From positions 1-64,000 of the forward strand of contig JAAZXM010000002.1 of assembly GCA_014240165.1 (NCBI GenBank): a DNA stretch of 64,000 nt. The letters run 5' to 3'. Origin of the DNA: Myxococcales bacterium (GTDB lineage Bacteria; Myxococcota_A; UBA9160; UBA4427). Position 1 is the stretch's first letter. Each line of letters opens with the position of its first letter. This document shows, piece after piece, positions 34,466 to 43,171 of the stretch. The position numbers and the translations under genes are program-made. The notes below the pieces were generated by a model. The model had not been told where the DNA came from and ran no database searches. It saw only the letters and a list, made by a program, of their open reading frames with translations.

Positions 34466-37400
34466 CACGCGGAATCCGCAGGCTCGCGGTGGTGAACCGG
34501 GGCGAAGCCGCCATGCGCTGCATCCGTGCGGTGAAGGCGCTTCGGGCCATGGAGGGCAGCGACATGGAAGTTGTCGCCCTCTATACCGAGTCGGACTCCG
34601 ATGCTCCCTTTGTGCGCCACGCCGATGTGTCGGTGGCGCTGGATGGGAGCGCCGGTGGTGTTGCGGCGTACCTGGATCACGATCGCCTGCTCGCGGTGCT
34701 CTCCGATTTGGAAGTCGACGCCGTCTGGCCCGGTTGGGGCTTTGTCGCCGAGGATCCGGATTTCGTTGCCCGGCTGAGTGATGCGGGGATTCGCTTTCTC
34801 GGACCGGCCGCCGACGCCATGCGGGCATTGGGGGATAAGATCACCTCCAAGCAGATTGCCGAGAAAGCCGGCGTTCCCGTGACGGCGTGGAGCGGCGGCG
34901 CCCTGGAGAACGAAGCCGCGGCCCTGGAGAGCGCGCGCCAGATCGGATTTCCGGTGATCCTCAAGGCGACGGCCGGCGGAGGGGGCCGGGGGATTCGTGT
35001 TGTTAAGCAGGAGTCGGAACTCGCGGAAGCGTTTCGTTCGGCAAGCAGCGAGGCACTTTCCGCTTTTGGCAACGGAGATCTCTTTTGCGAAAAGCTGGTG
35101 ATAGGTGGGCGGCATATCGAGGTGCAGATCGCCGCTGACATTCACGGGCACGTGCATGCCTTGGGGTCTCGTGATTGTTCGGTCCAGCGTCGTCATCAAA
35201 AAGTACTCGAAGAAGCGCCGCCCCCCTGGCTCGATCCGAGCGTTCGCAGCGAACTCGAACAATCCGCCGTGCGCCTGGCGAGCCACGTCGGCTACCAGGG
35301 TGTCGGGACCGTGGAGTTTCTCCTGGGCGACGACGGCTTCTATTTTCTCGAGGTGAACCCTCGGCTGCAGGTCGAGCATGGCATCACGGAGGAATTGGTG
35401 GGCATCGATCTGGTTCAACTCCAGGTCCGAATCGCTCGCGGGGAATCCATCGAGGACCTCGAGATCAACGAGCGCGGCGTTGCCATCGAAGCTCGGGTTT
35501 GTGCCGAAGATCCGGACGCGAATTTTCTGCCCTCTCCGGGGTTGATCACGCGTTTCGATCCGGCCCTGGGTCCTCGAATTCGCATCGACGCCGGGGTGCT
35601 GCTGGGTACGACGGTTTCCTCGGAATTCGATTCGTTGATCGCCAAGGTGATCGCCACCGGAGATGATCGCGAGGAGGCGCGCGCGCGCCTGGAGTGCGCT
35701 CTGCGCGATTTCGAATTGGTGATCGAGGGCGGAGCCAGCAACAAGGGCTACCTGATCGAATTGCTCGGCGCCGATGCCTATCGGTCGGGCCCGGTGGATA
35801 CCACTTGGCTCGATCGCTGGAATGCCGATCGGGAAACGAATAGGCGCAGCGACCCCGCCGAAGTCCAGGATGCTCTGGTGGCGGCGGCCATCGTCGCCTA
35901 TCAACAGAGCCGACAGCAAGCGCGCGACTTTTTCTACAGCGATACCGCGGCCCTCTCCCGTGAGCGGATTCCCCCGAATCAAGGCCAGGAGGTCGACCTG
36001 ACCTACGGCGGGCAGGGCTATCGCTTGACGGTCTATGCCATTGGGGCCTGGCGCTATCGCGTACACCTGGGCGAGCGAGCGGTCGCCGCGACTCTCAGGG
36101 AAGAGGGTGCCTACCGGGCTCGCCTGATCATCGATCGCCGGGTGCGCCGCCTGGTTTATGACGTTTCGGATCTTGGGATTCGCCTGGAACTCGATGGCCA
36201 GCCCTACCGTTATGGGCTGCAGACCGCCGGCCAGGTCCGTTCCGCATCGCCCTCCATGGTGGTCTCGGTGGATGTCGAGGAGGGCCAGAGCGTGAAGGCC
36301 GGTCAAGGCCTCGGCCTGCTGGAAGCGATGAAGATGGAGATCGGTTTTCAGGCGCCGGTCTCGGGGGTGGTGAAGGAAGTTCGAGTCCGGGCTGGTCAGC
36401 AGGTGGCGGCGGGTGATGTATTGCTCGTGATCGATTCCTCGAGTGAGGAAGGAGAGAGCGATACCGCCTCGGAAAATATCGAACTCCCCGAGCAGACCGA
36501 TCCCCTGGCCGCCCTATTTCGACCCGAGGCAGGCGAAACCCTGGGACAACCTGATCTCGAAGCCCTCGTCCGGATCGACCCCGAGGAAAGAGGGGTCGCG
36601 ATGGCGAGTGTTCGGGAGGAGGTTCGCCGGGTATTGCTGGGCTTTGATGCGAACCCCGCCCGCGCCGAAAAATTGGTGGCGTTTCTCGAAGCGGAGATAC
36701 CCGAGGATCTGCCCGAGATCTTCATTCGTGAATTGGCGGAGATCCGCCACGAAATTCGCACCTTCGCGGATATCGAGCAGATCTTCAGCCGAGCACCCGG
36801 CGCCCAGGAATCCGGCGAGTTCGCCCCCTCGAACGATGCACGTTTTCGCATGTATGTTCGTCGCATCCGAGCCGGTGGAGCGGGAATCGCCCAGGAATTC
36901 CTCGACAGCATTCGCGTGGCGCTTGCGCAATACGGCGTAGTGAGCCTGGAGCCCGGCGATGCGCTTGAGCGCGCGGTGTTGAGGATGCTCTCCGCCCAGC
37001 GCGATCCGGCGCTTCGCTACAGACTCCTGCTGGGCGTGCTGCGCCGGGTCACGGCGCTCTCGGATCATGGAGTGGATATCGAGCAGGATGCTGGCCTTTC
37101 CGGTGCCCTGGACATGGTGGCGCGTATGCGGCCCCAAGTGGGCGACGCCCTTTCCGATGCCGCTCTGGAAGCGAGCTATCGCATCTATCTCCAACCCGGT
37201 ATCGAGGAGCGCGCGGCGCGCACATCGCGCGCGGTCGAGGATTGGCTGTCCTCTTCCGAGACCGAGTTCACCGTTCCTCCGGCCGATGTTCTTCGCGAAG
37301 TGGCTGCGGCACCCCGCCGGGTCTTCGATCGCGTGGCCCATTGGATTACGGGCGAGGATCCCGCTCGCCGTGAAATCGCTCTGGCTGCCCATACCCAGCG

Positions 37401-40119
37401 CCGATACGCGCCGTCCGCCCCCGACCAATACAGCACCTTGGTGCTGGACGGGACGCGGATTCATTGCGTTCGCTACGGCGAATTGGGGGTGGTGCTCGCG
37501 GCCCAGGCGGGTGCCGAGACGGTGCTGCCCGTGACCGAGCGCATCTTCCGCGTAGCTCGACAGATTGCTGAAGCAGAAGAAGGCGTCGTCTTTCACGCCC
37601 TCGAGGTGGTGATTCCTCCCTATGAGGCGCCCGATTTTGCATCCATTCGCCCGGCCCTCGAAGAGATTATGGAGAGCGGCGGAGGTGATTGGACATTCAC
37701 GTTGGGGATCTTGGGGGAAGAAGGCGGGATCGATCATGTCTTCAAGACCTGGCAGATCGCCGAGGGCAAGCCGACTTTGCTCGAGCTCTACGACCTCCAT
37801 CCCACGACCGCGGAGCGCATCGATCTCGCCCGTTACGTGAATTTCGAACTCGAGCGGATCCCCGCTGAAGAAGGGGTCTATGCGTTCGTGGGTCATGCGC
37901 GAGAAGACCCGGAAGACGAGCGCGTTTTCATACTCGCAGACGCCCGGGACCGGGCCTCTTCGGCGGGCAGTGAACTCGCCAATCATCTGCCCGCCTTCGA
38001 GCGGACTTTCCAGCGCGCGACGCGAAGCCTGCGGACGCTTTTGCAGGTGCACGATAGCCGTCGCCGGCTGCGCTGGAATCGCATCGCGATCTTCGTTGCG
38101 CCGGCGATTTATCTCGACCCGGCTGCAATCGAGCGGGTCTCGCGCCAACTCGCGCCCGCGACTCGACATCTCGGACTCGAGAAAGTGCTGGTCCGGCTCA
38201 ACCTCCTGGACCGGGACAAACCCGATTTGCCCCCGACCACCTGGGAGATCGAGATCAGCGATAGCAATGGTCAGATGGAGATCAGTGCTCGGGAGCCCCA
38301 TCGGGAGCCCCTGGTTCCGGCGCGCGCCTACGAGCGCAAGCTGGTGGCGACGCGGCGTCGGGGCCAGCCCTACCCCTACGAAATCATCAAGATGCTGCTT
38401 TCCGCCGATCGACTCCCGCGTGAGGATGCGGGCTCGGATATATCCTTTGCCGAAGGACGTTTCGATGAATACGATCTCGATTCGTCGACTTCTCCCCCGC
38501 GGCCCATTCGGCTCGAGGACCGTCCCCACGGAGATAATTCGGCGGCGGTCGTCTGGGGCATTGTCTCCACTCCGACACTCAAGCATCCCGAGGGCATGCG
38601 TAGAGTTCTTGCCCTCTCGGATCCCAGCATGGGGATGGGCGCGCTCTCCGCGCCGGAATGCGATCGCCTGGTGGCGGCCTTCGACCTGGCCGAGGCGGAG
38701 TCCCTTCCCCTGGAGTGGGTGTCGGTTTCCAGCGGAGCGCGCATCGCCATGGACAGCGGTACCGAGAATCTGGATGCCACTGCCCGGGTGGTGCGCCGAA
38801 TCGTGACCTTTACCCAGGCGGGGGGAGTTGTGAACCTCCTGGTGGCGGGCATCAATATCGGCGCCCAGGCCTATTTCGACGCATTGGCCACCATGCTGAT
38901 GCACACCCGGGGCGCGCTGATCATGACCCAGGATGCATCGATGGTTCTGACCGGTCGCCGGGCCTTGGAAGCCGCGGGCTCGGTTTCCGCAGAAGACGAG
39001 TTGGCCATCGGGGGCTACGAGCGAATCATGGGGCCCAATGGTGAGGCCCAATACCACGCGCATTCGCTCTTCGAAGCCTACGAGATTCTCTATCGCCACT
39101 ACGATTACAGTTACGTGGCCCCGAGCGAGCCAGGCCCCCGCCCATTCGCGAGCCAGGATCCCGCGGATCGCTCGATTTGCGATTTCGAGATCGTCGACGA
39201 TAAATTCGGTTTCGCCACGGTGGGCGAGATCTTCGATGATGAGTCGAACCCGGGCCGCAAACGGCCTTTCGATATGAGAACCGTGATGCAGGCGGTCATC
39301 GACCAGGATGGGGGCCAACTCGAGCGTTGGCAGGCCATGGTGGGCGCCGAAACCACCATCGTATGGGATGCGCATCTCGGAGGAATTCCCGTCGAGTTGA
39401 TCGGCATCGAAAGCCATACTGTGGTGCGCGATGGCTATCGGCCCTACGACGGTCCCGAGGCCTGGAACGGCGGGACCCTTTTCCCTCAATCCTCGAAGAA
39501 GATGGCCCGGGCGATCAACGCCGCCAGCGGCGTGCGGCCGGTGGTGATCCTGGCGAACCTGTCGGGCTTTGATGGGTCGCCGGAATCCCTGCGCAAGCTG
39601 CAACTCGAATACGGCGCGGAGATTGCCCGCGCGGTAGTGAACTTCGAGGGAGCGATTCTTTTCTGCGTGGTTTCGCGCTATCACGGCGGGGCCTACGTGG
39701 TCTTCAGCCAGGAACTCAACCCCGGCCTCGAAGCGACAGCGCTCACGGGCTCCTACGCATCGGTGATCGGCGGCGGGCCCGCGGCTTCCGTGGTCTTCGC
39801 CCGGGAAGTGCGCGCCCTGGCGGTTTCGGACTCCCGGGTGGTGGAGATGCAATCCCAGCTGCGAAATCAGCCCAGCGCCGAACTTCGCGAGCGCCTGGAT
39901 CGATTGGTCGAGGAAGTCATTCTGGAAAAGCAGGCCGAGTTGGCAGCCGAGTTCGATCGTATCCACAGCGTGGAGCGGGCCCGAGACGTCGCCTCCCTGA
40001 GCGAAATTCTCGAGCCCCAGGTTCTGCGCGCCGAACTCATCGCTTCCTTGCGGAGCGCGTTGGATGCGGCCGCCCAGGCGCCCTCGCCAGCCGGCCCCGC
40101 TGGTGCAAAGGGTCAATGA
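34462..40119 (+). CDS. Single-chain biotin-dependent acyl-CoA carboxylase (biotin carboxylase, BCCP and carboxyltransferase fused)
   Basis: An 1885-residue protein from the ATG at 34462. Biotin carboxylase spans about 1-450 (ATP-grasp loop KATAGGGGRGIRVV, YFLEVNPRLQVEHGITEE). The biotinyl domain has LLEAMKMEIGF with Lys624. A long central linker domain follows (~680-1340), like the ACC central region of eukaryotes. Carboxyltransferase N- and C-halves fill ~1350-1830, with VGEIFDDESNPGRKRPFD and GGGPAASVVFAREV. It should carboxylate acetyl-CoA or another acyl-CoA; specificity is not provable here. Its stop overlaps folB. Confidence 0.92.
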   Translation: MTRGIRRLAVVNRGEAAMRCIRAVKALRAMEGSDMEVVALYTESDSDAPFVRHADVSVALDGSAGGVAAYLDHDRLLAVLSDLEVDAVWPGWGFVAEDPDFVARLSDAGIRFLGPAADAMRALGDKITSKQIAEKAGVPVTAWSGGALENEAAALESARQIGFPVILKATAGGGGRGIRVVKQESELAEAFRSASSEALSAFGNGDLFCEKLVIGGRHIEVQIAADIHGHVHALGSRDCSVQRRHQKVLEEAPPPWLDPSVRSELEQSAVRLASHVGYQGVGTVEFLLGDDGFYFLEVNPRLQVEHGITEELVGIDLVQLQVRIARGESIEDLEINERGVAIEARVCAEDPDANFLPSPGLITRFDPALGPRIRIDAGVLLGTTVSSEFDSLIAKVIATGDDREEARARLECALRDFELVIEGGASNKGYLIELLGADAYRSGPVDTTWLDRWNADRETNRRSDPAEVQDALVAAAIVAYQQSRQQARDFFYSDTAALSRERIPPNQGQEVDLTYGGQGYRLTVYAIGAWRYRVHLGERAVAATLREEGAYRARLIIDRRVRRLVYDVSDLGIRLELDGQPYRYGLQTAGQVRSASPSMVVSVDVEEGQSVKAGQGLGLLEAMKMEIGFQAPVSGVVKEVRVRAGQQVAAGDVLLVIDSSSEEGESDTASENIELPEQTDPLAALFRPEAGETLGQPDLEALVRIDPEERGVAMASVREEVRRVLLGFDANPARAEKLVAFLEAEIPEDLPEIFIRELAEIRHEIRTFADIEQIFSRAPGAQESGEFAPSNDARFRMYVRRIRAGGAGIAQEFLDSIRVALAQYGVVSLEPGDALERAVLRMLSAQRDPALRYRLLLGVLRRVTALSDHGVDIEQDAGLSGALDMVARMRPQVGDALSDAALEASYRIYLQPGIEERAARTSRAVEDWLSSSETEFTVPPADVLREVAAAPRRVFDRVAHWITGEDPARREIALAAHTQRRYAPSAPDQYSTLVLDGTRIHCVRYGELGVVLAAQAGAETVLPVTERIFRVARQIAEAEEGVVFHALEVVIPPYEAPDFASIRPALEEIMESGGGDWTFTLGILGEEGGIDHVFKTWQIAEGKPTLLELYDLHPTTAERIDLARYVNFELERIPAEEGVYAFVGHAREDPEDERVFILADARDRASSAGSELANHLPAFERTFQRATRSLRTLLQVHDSRRRLRWNRIAIFVAPAIYLDPAAIERVSRQLAPATRHLGLEKVLVRLNLLDRDKPDLPPTTWEIEISDSNGQMEISAREPHREPLVPARAYERKLVATRRRGQPYPYEIIKMLLSADRLPREDAGSDISFAEGRFDEYDLDSSTSPPRPIRLEDRPHGDNSAAVVWGIVSTPTLKHPEGMRRVLALSDPSMGMGALSAPECDRLVAAFDLAEAESLPLEWVSVSSGARIAMDSGTENLDATARVVRRIVTFTQAGGVVNLLVAGINIGAQAYFDALATMLMHTRGALIMTQDASMVLTGRRALEAAGSVSAEDELAIGGYERIMGPNGEAQYHAHSLFEAYEILYRHYDYSYVAPSEPGPRPFASQDPADRSICDFEIVDDKFGFATVGEIFDDESNPGRKRPFDMRTVMQAVIDQDGGQLERWQAMVGAETTIVWDAHLGGIPVELIGIESHTVVRDGYRPYDGPEAWNGGTLFPQSSKKMARAINAASGVRPVVILANLSGFDGSPESLRKLQLEYGAEIARAVVNFEGAILFCVVSRYHGGAYVVFSQELNPGLEATALTGSYASVIGGGPAASVVFAREVRALAVSDSRVVEMQSQLRNQPSAELRERLDRLVEEVILEKQAELAAEFDRIHSVERARDVASLSEILEPQVLRAELIASLRSALDAAAQAPSPAGPAGAKGQ

Positions 40120-40511
40120 CTGTGGCTGACGCGAGCGAGGGGGCGGGCCAGGGCGACGCGATTTTGCTCGAGAACCTTCAGGTTCCCGCCGCACTCGGCG
40201 TCACCGCGGCGGAGCGCGAAATGCGCCGGCCGGTGCGGATCGACCTCGAGGTCGGTCGCTCCCTGGCGAAAGCCGGTGGCAGCGACCGAATCCGCGAGAC
40301 CCTGGATTACGGAGATATCTACCAGGTGGTGGAGCGGGTGGCGGGCGGCGGGGAGTACCGACTCGTGGAGGCCCTGGCCACGGGGATCGCCGAGGCTCTG
40401 CTCGCGGAGTTCAGCATCGACTGGGTGCGGGTCGAGATCCGAAAGGCCAAGCCCCTGGCCGGGGTGCTCGAGGCGGCGGGGGTCCGGATCACGCGAACCC
40501 GAGAGGGCTAG
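40116..40511 (+). CDS. folB: Dihydroneopterin aldolase FolB
   Basis: A 131-residue tunnelling-fold enzyme of folate synthesis that splits dihydroneopterin to 6-hydroxymethyldihydropterin. It has ILLENLQVPAALGVTAAERE with the conserved Glu, LDYGDIYQVVE, RLVEALATGIAEAL and the catalytic Lys in RVEIRKAKPL. The ATG overlaps the carboxylase stop, so it shares the transcript of the lipid cluster. No other folate gene is adjacent. Confidence 0.93.
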   Translation: MTVADASEGAGQGDAILLENLQVPAALGVTAAEREMRRPVRIDLEVGRSLAKAGGSDRIRETLDYGDIYQVVERVAGGGEYRLVEALATGIAEALLAEFSIDWVRVEIRKAKPLAGVLEAAGVRITRTREG

Positions 40512-40613
40512 CGAGGCCCCGTGGGGCCAACCTTCCCCCTTCGGCGGGGATGCGTGCCCACCCCCGGGCAGTATCATCCCTCTCCTCGAGTTCCCCGTGA
40601 CGAAGGACCGCCC

Positions 40614-41846
40614 GTGAACCTCTCCGAAGACGTAACTCCCCTCACCCGTCCGGCCGCAGAGGCTCTGATCGACGCCGCGGTGGATGCAGGGGAAATGGCG
40701 CCGGGCGTGGCCCTCGAACTCGCCGCCAGTATCCGGGTTCCCGGCGTCCTCGACGCCTTGGCGGATGGGGCCTTCGCGAGCAAGCAGCGCCTCAAGGGCG
40801 ACATCATCACGGTCTCGCGGAACGTCTTTTTGCCGCTGACGAACCTGTGCCGCAACCGGTGTACCTATTGCAGCTTCGCCAAGTTGCCGGATTCTGCCGA
40901 AGCCCATACCTACTCCCTGGAAGAGGTCGAAGAGGTCATCCAGGGCGGGGTGGCCACGGGCTGCACCGAGGCCCTGATGTGCCTGGGGGATAAGCCCGAA
41001 GTCGCCTACGGGAGCCACCGCGAGTGGCTGGCCGAGCGCGGCTATCGCACCACCATCGATCTGGTGCTGGAGGCCTGCAAGCTCGCCGTGGCGGGCGGCA
41101 TGCTTCCCCATACCAACGCGGGGATTCTTTCGCGCGAGGAGATGGAGAGCCTTCGGCCCTGGAACGCCTCCATGGGTCTCATGATGGAGACCACGAGCGA
41201 GAGGCTGCGCGGCAAAGGGATGGCCCATTTTCATGCGCCGGACAAGGACCCGGCGGTTCGCATCCGCATGCATGAAGAAGCCGGGGAGCTTCGCATTCCC
41301 TTCACGAGTGGCCTGCTCCTGGGCATCGGCGAGAACGACGCCGAGCGCGTCGCCACCCTGATGACGATTCGGGATATCCACCGCCGCCACGGCCATATCC
41401 AGGAAGTCATTGTCCAGCCCTTCCACCCCAAGCCCGATACCCCCATGCGTGCGGTGGCGCCGATTCGCGATGACGAGGTGGTCGCCTGGGTGGCGTTGGC
41501 TCGGCTCATCCTCGGGCCTGAAATGAATGTCCAGGCCCCGCCGAATCTGGCTCCCCGGATGCTCGAGCGCCTCGCGCGCTCGGGGCTGAACGATTGGGGG
41601 GGCGTCTCCCCGGTCACCGTGGATTTCATCAATCCCGAGGCGCCCTGGCCCGCGCTTCGCCGCTTGAAGGAACTGACCCGGGACAGCGGCCAGGTTCTGA
41701 AGGATCGGGGCCCTGTTTACCCCGATTGGCTGCTCGAGCGACCCGAGTTCTTTGATCCGACACTGAAAAAACACCTGCTGCGCCTGGCTACCGACGAGGG
41801 CTATGCGCGGCGTCCCCACCACCAGTCCAAAGAGGAGGCTGCCTGA
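40614..41846 (+). CDS. cofG: FO synthase subunit 1 CofG (7,8-didemethyl-8-hydroxy-5-deazariboflavin synthase)
   Basis: A 410-residue radical-SAM enzyme starting at a GTG after GAAGGA. The cluster motif CRNRCTYCSFAK (CX3CX2C) is intact. PFHPKPDTPM and VDFINPEAPWP fit CofG. Together with CofH it builds the deazaflavin core (FO) of cofactor F420 from tyrosine and a riboflavin precursor. A TGATG junction joins it to cofH. The two subunits are separate rather than fused as in actinobacterial FbiC. Confidence 0.94.
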   Translation: MNLSEDVTPLTRPAAEALIDAAVDAGEMAPGVALELAASIRVPGVLDALADGAFASKQRLKGDIITVSRNVFLPLTNLCRNRCTYCSFAKLPDSAEAHTYSLEEVEEVIQGGVATGCTEALMCLGDKPEVAYGSHREWLAERGYRTTIDLVLEACKLAVAGGMLPHTNAGILSREEMESLRPWNASMGLMMETTSERLRGKGMAHFHAPDKDPAVRIRMHEEAGELRIPFTSGLLLGIGENDAERVATLMTIRDIHRRHGHIQEVIVQPFHPKPDTPMRAVAPIRDDEVVAWVALARLILGPEMNVQAPPNLAPRMLERLARSGLNDWGGVSPVTVDFINPEAPWPALRRLKELTRDSGQVLKDRGPVYPDWLLERPEFFDPTLKKHLLRLATDEGYARRPHHQSKEEAA

Positions 41847-43171
41847 TGTGGCAACGAATGATCGATGAAGTGAACCCGCGAGTGGCCGCCATCCTCGAAG
41901 CGGCCCTGGACGGCCGCGAGGTGTCGGAAGAAGACGCCGAGCTCCTGCTTTCCGTGGAGGGGCCCGATCAGCACGCGCTTTTCTGGGCCGCGGATCGGGC
42001 TCGCCAGGAGGACGTCGGGGATGACGTCACCTACGTGATCTGCCGAAACGTAAATTTCACCAATATCTGCTACGTGGGCTGTTCGTTCTGCGGCTTTGCG
42101 CGTCATAAGCATCAATCCGACGCCTACGTCCACGATATGGAGACCGTCCTGGCCAAGTGCGAACAGGCGGTGGAGCGCGGCGCGACGGAGATCTGCATTC
42201 AGGGGGGCATCCACCCTCAGAAGGATCACGAGCATTACCGGGAATTGGCCGCCACCATCAAGAACGCGTTTCCCCAGCTTCACCTCCACGCCTATTCCCC
42301 CGAGGAGGTCGATTGGGGCCACCGCAAGAGCGGGATGGAACTCGCCGATTATCTCCGCTGGCTGGTGGAGGCGGGTGTGAGCAGCTTGCCGGGTACGGCC
42401 GCCGAGATTCTCGACGACGAGATCCGTGAAATTCTCTCGCCGCGCAAGCTGAAAACGGCTCGCTGGGTAGAGATCATCAAGACCGCCCACTCCATCGGTC
42501 TGCCCACAACATCGACAGTGATGTACGGCCATATCGAGAGCCCGCGTCATGTGGCGGCCCATATGGGGCTGATTCGAGAGATTCAGAAAGAGACCGGCGG
42601 CTTTACCGAATTCGTTCCCCTCGGCTATATCCACGAACTCAACGAGCTCTACAACGTGCTCGGATCCCGGCCCGGTGCCACTGCGCCCGAGGATTTGCGC
42701 ATCATCGCGGTGGCCCGCCTCTTCCTGCGACCCTGGATCACGAATATCCAGATCTCCTGGGTCAAGATGGGCCATAAGCTGGGGCAGGTCGCTCTGGGTG
42801 CCGGGGCCAACGATTTCGGCGGAACCCTGATGGAAGAATCCATCAGCCGAGAATCGGGTTCGAAATTCGGCGAGAACACGGCGCCCGAGGATTTCCGGCG
42901 CTTGATTCGAGAAGTCGGCCGAGTTCCCGTGGAGCGCAATACCCTCTATGGCACGGTCAGGCGGTTCGACGATCCGGCCCTGGACCCGCCGTCCATGGAA
43001 CCGACGGCACAGCTGAGCGAGAGCGAGCCCGAAGCTGGCTATCCCGTCGCCAATTCCGTCGCCAACCCCGTCGACAACCGCGTCGACAACCCCGTCGACA
43101 ACCCCGTCGACAATCCCCTCGATAATCCCGCCGAGTCCCCCGAGCCTTCGCCCATGCGGGTGGTCTCCTAG
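41846..43171 (+). CDS. cofH: FO synthase subunit 2 CofH (5-amino-6-(D-ribitylamino)uracil-L-tyrosine 4-hydroxyphenyl transferase)
   Basis: A 441-residue radical-SAM enzyme. FTNICYVGCSFCGFARH carries CX3CX2C, and EICIQGGIHPQ and TAEILDDEIREILSP are CofH/MqnC-like segments. Context with cofG decides for CofH. The enzyme body ends near residue 375. A disordered tail follows with seven four-residue repeats (VANS/VANP/VDNR/VDNP/LDNP) that is not part of the family fold. ATG overlaps the cofG stop. Confidence 0.93.
   Translation: MWQRMIDEVNPRVAAILEAALDGREVSEEDAELLLSVEGPDQHALFWAADRARQEDVGDDVTYVICRNVNFTNICYVGCSFCGFARHKHQSDAYVHDMETVLAKCEQAVERGATEICIQGGIHPQKDHEHYRELAATIKNAFPQLHLHAYSPEEVDWGHRKSGMELADYLRWLVEAGVSSLPGTAAEILDDEIREILSPRKLKTARWVEIIKTAHSIGLPTTSTVMYGHIESPRHVAAHMGLIREIQKETGGFTEFVPLGYIHELNELYNVLGSRPGATAPEDLRIIAVARLFLRPWITNIQISWVKMGHKLGQVALGAGANDFGGTLMEESISRESGSKFGENTAPEDFRRLIREVGRVPVERNTLYGTVRRFDDPALDPPSMEPTAQLSESEPEAGYPVANSVANPVDNRVDNPVDNPVDNPLDNPAESPEPSPMRVVS
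43046..43129 (+). repeat. In-frame 12-bp tandem repeat in the cofH tail, seven units
   Basis: Units GTCGACAACCCC and close variants begin at 43046, 43058, 43070, 43082, 43094, 43106 and 43118. Each encodes Val-Asp-Asn-Pro or a variant. The length of 12 keeps the frame, so copy number can change without truncating the protein. Confidence 0.92.

Noticed and set aside
36514-40194. 1226-residue leftward open frame across the carboxylase gene
   Set aside because: Fully opposite the carboxylase; its His/Gly/Arg-rich translation has no domain, while the plus strand has a clear one.
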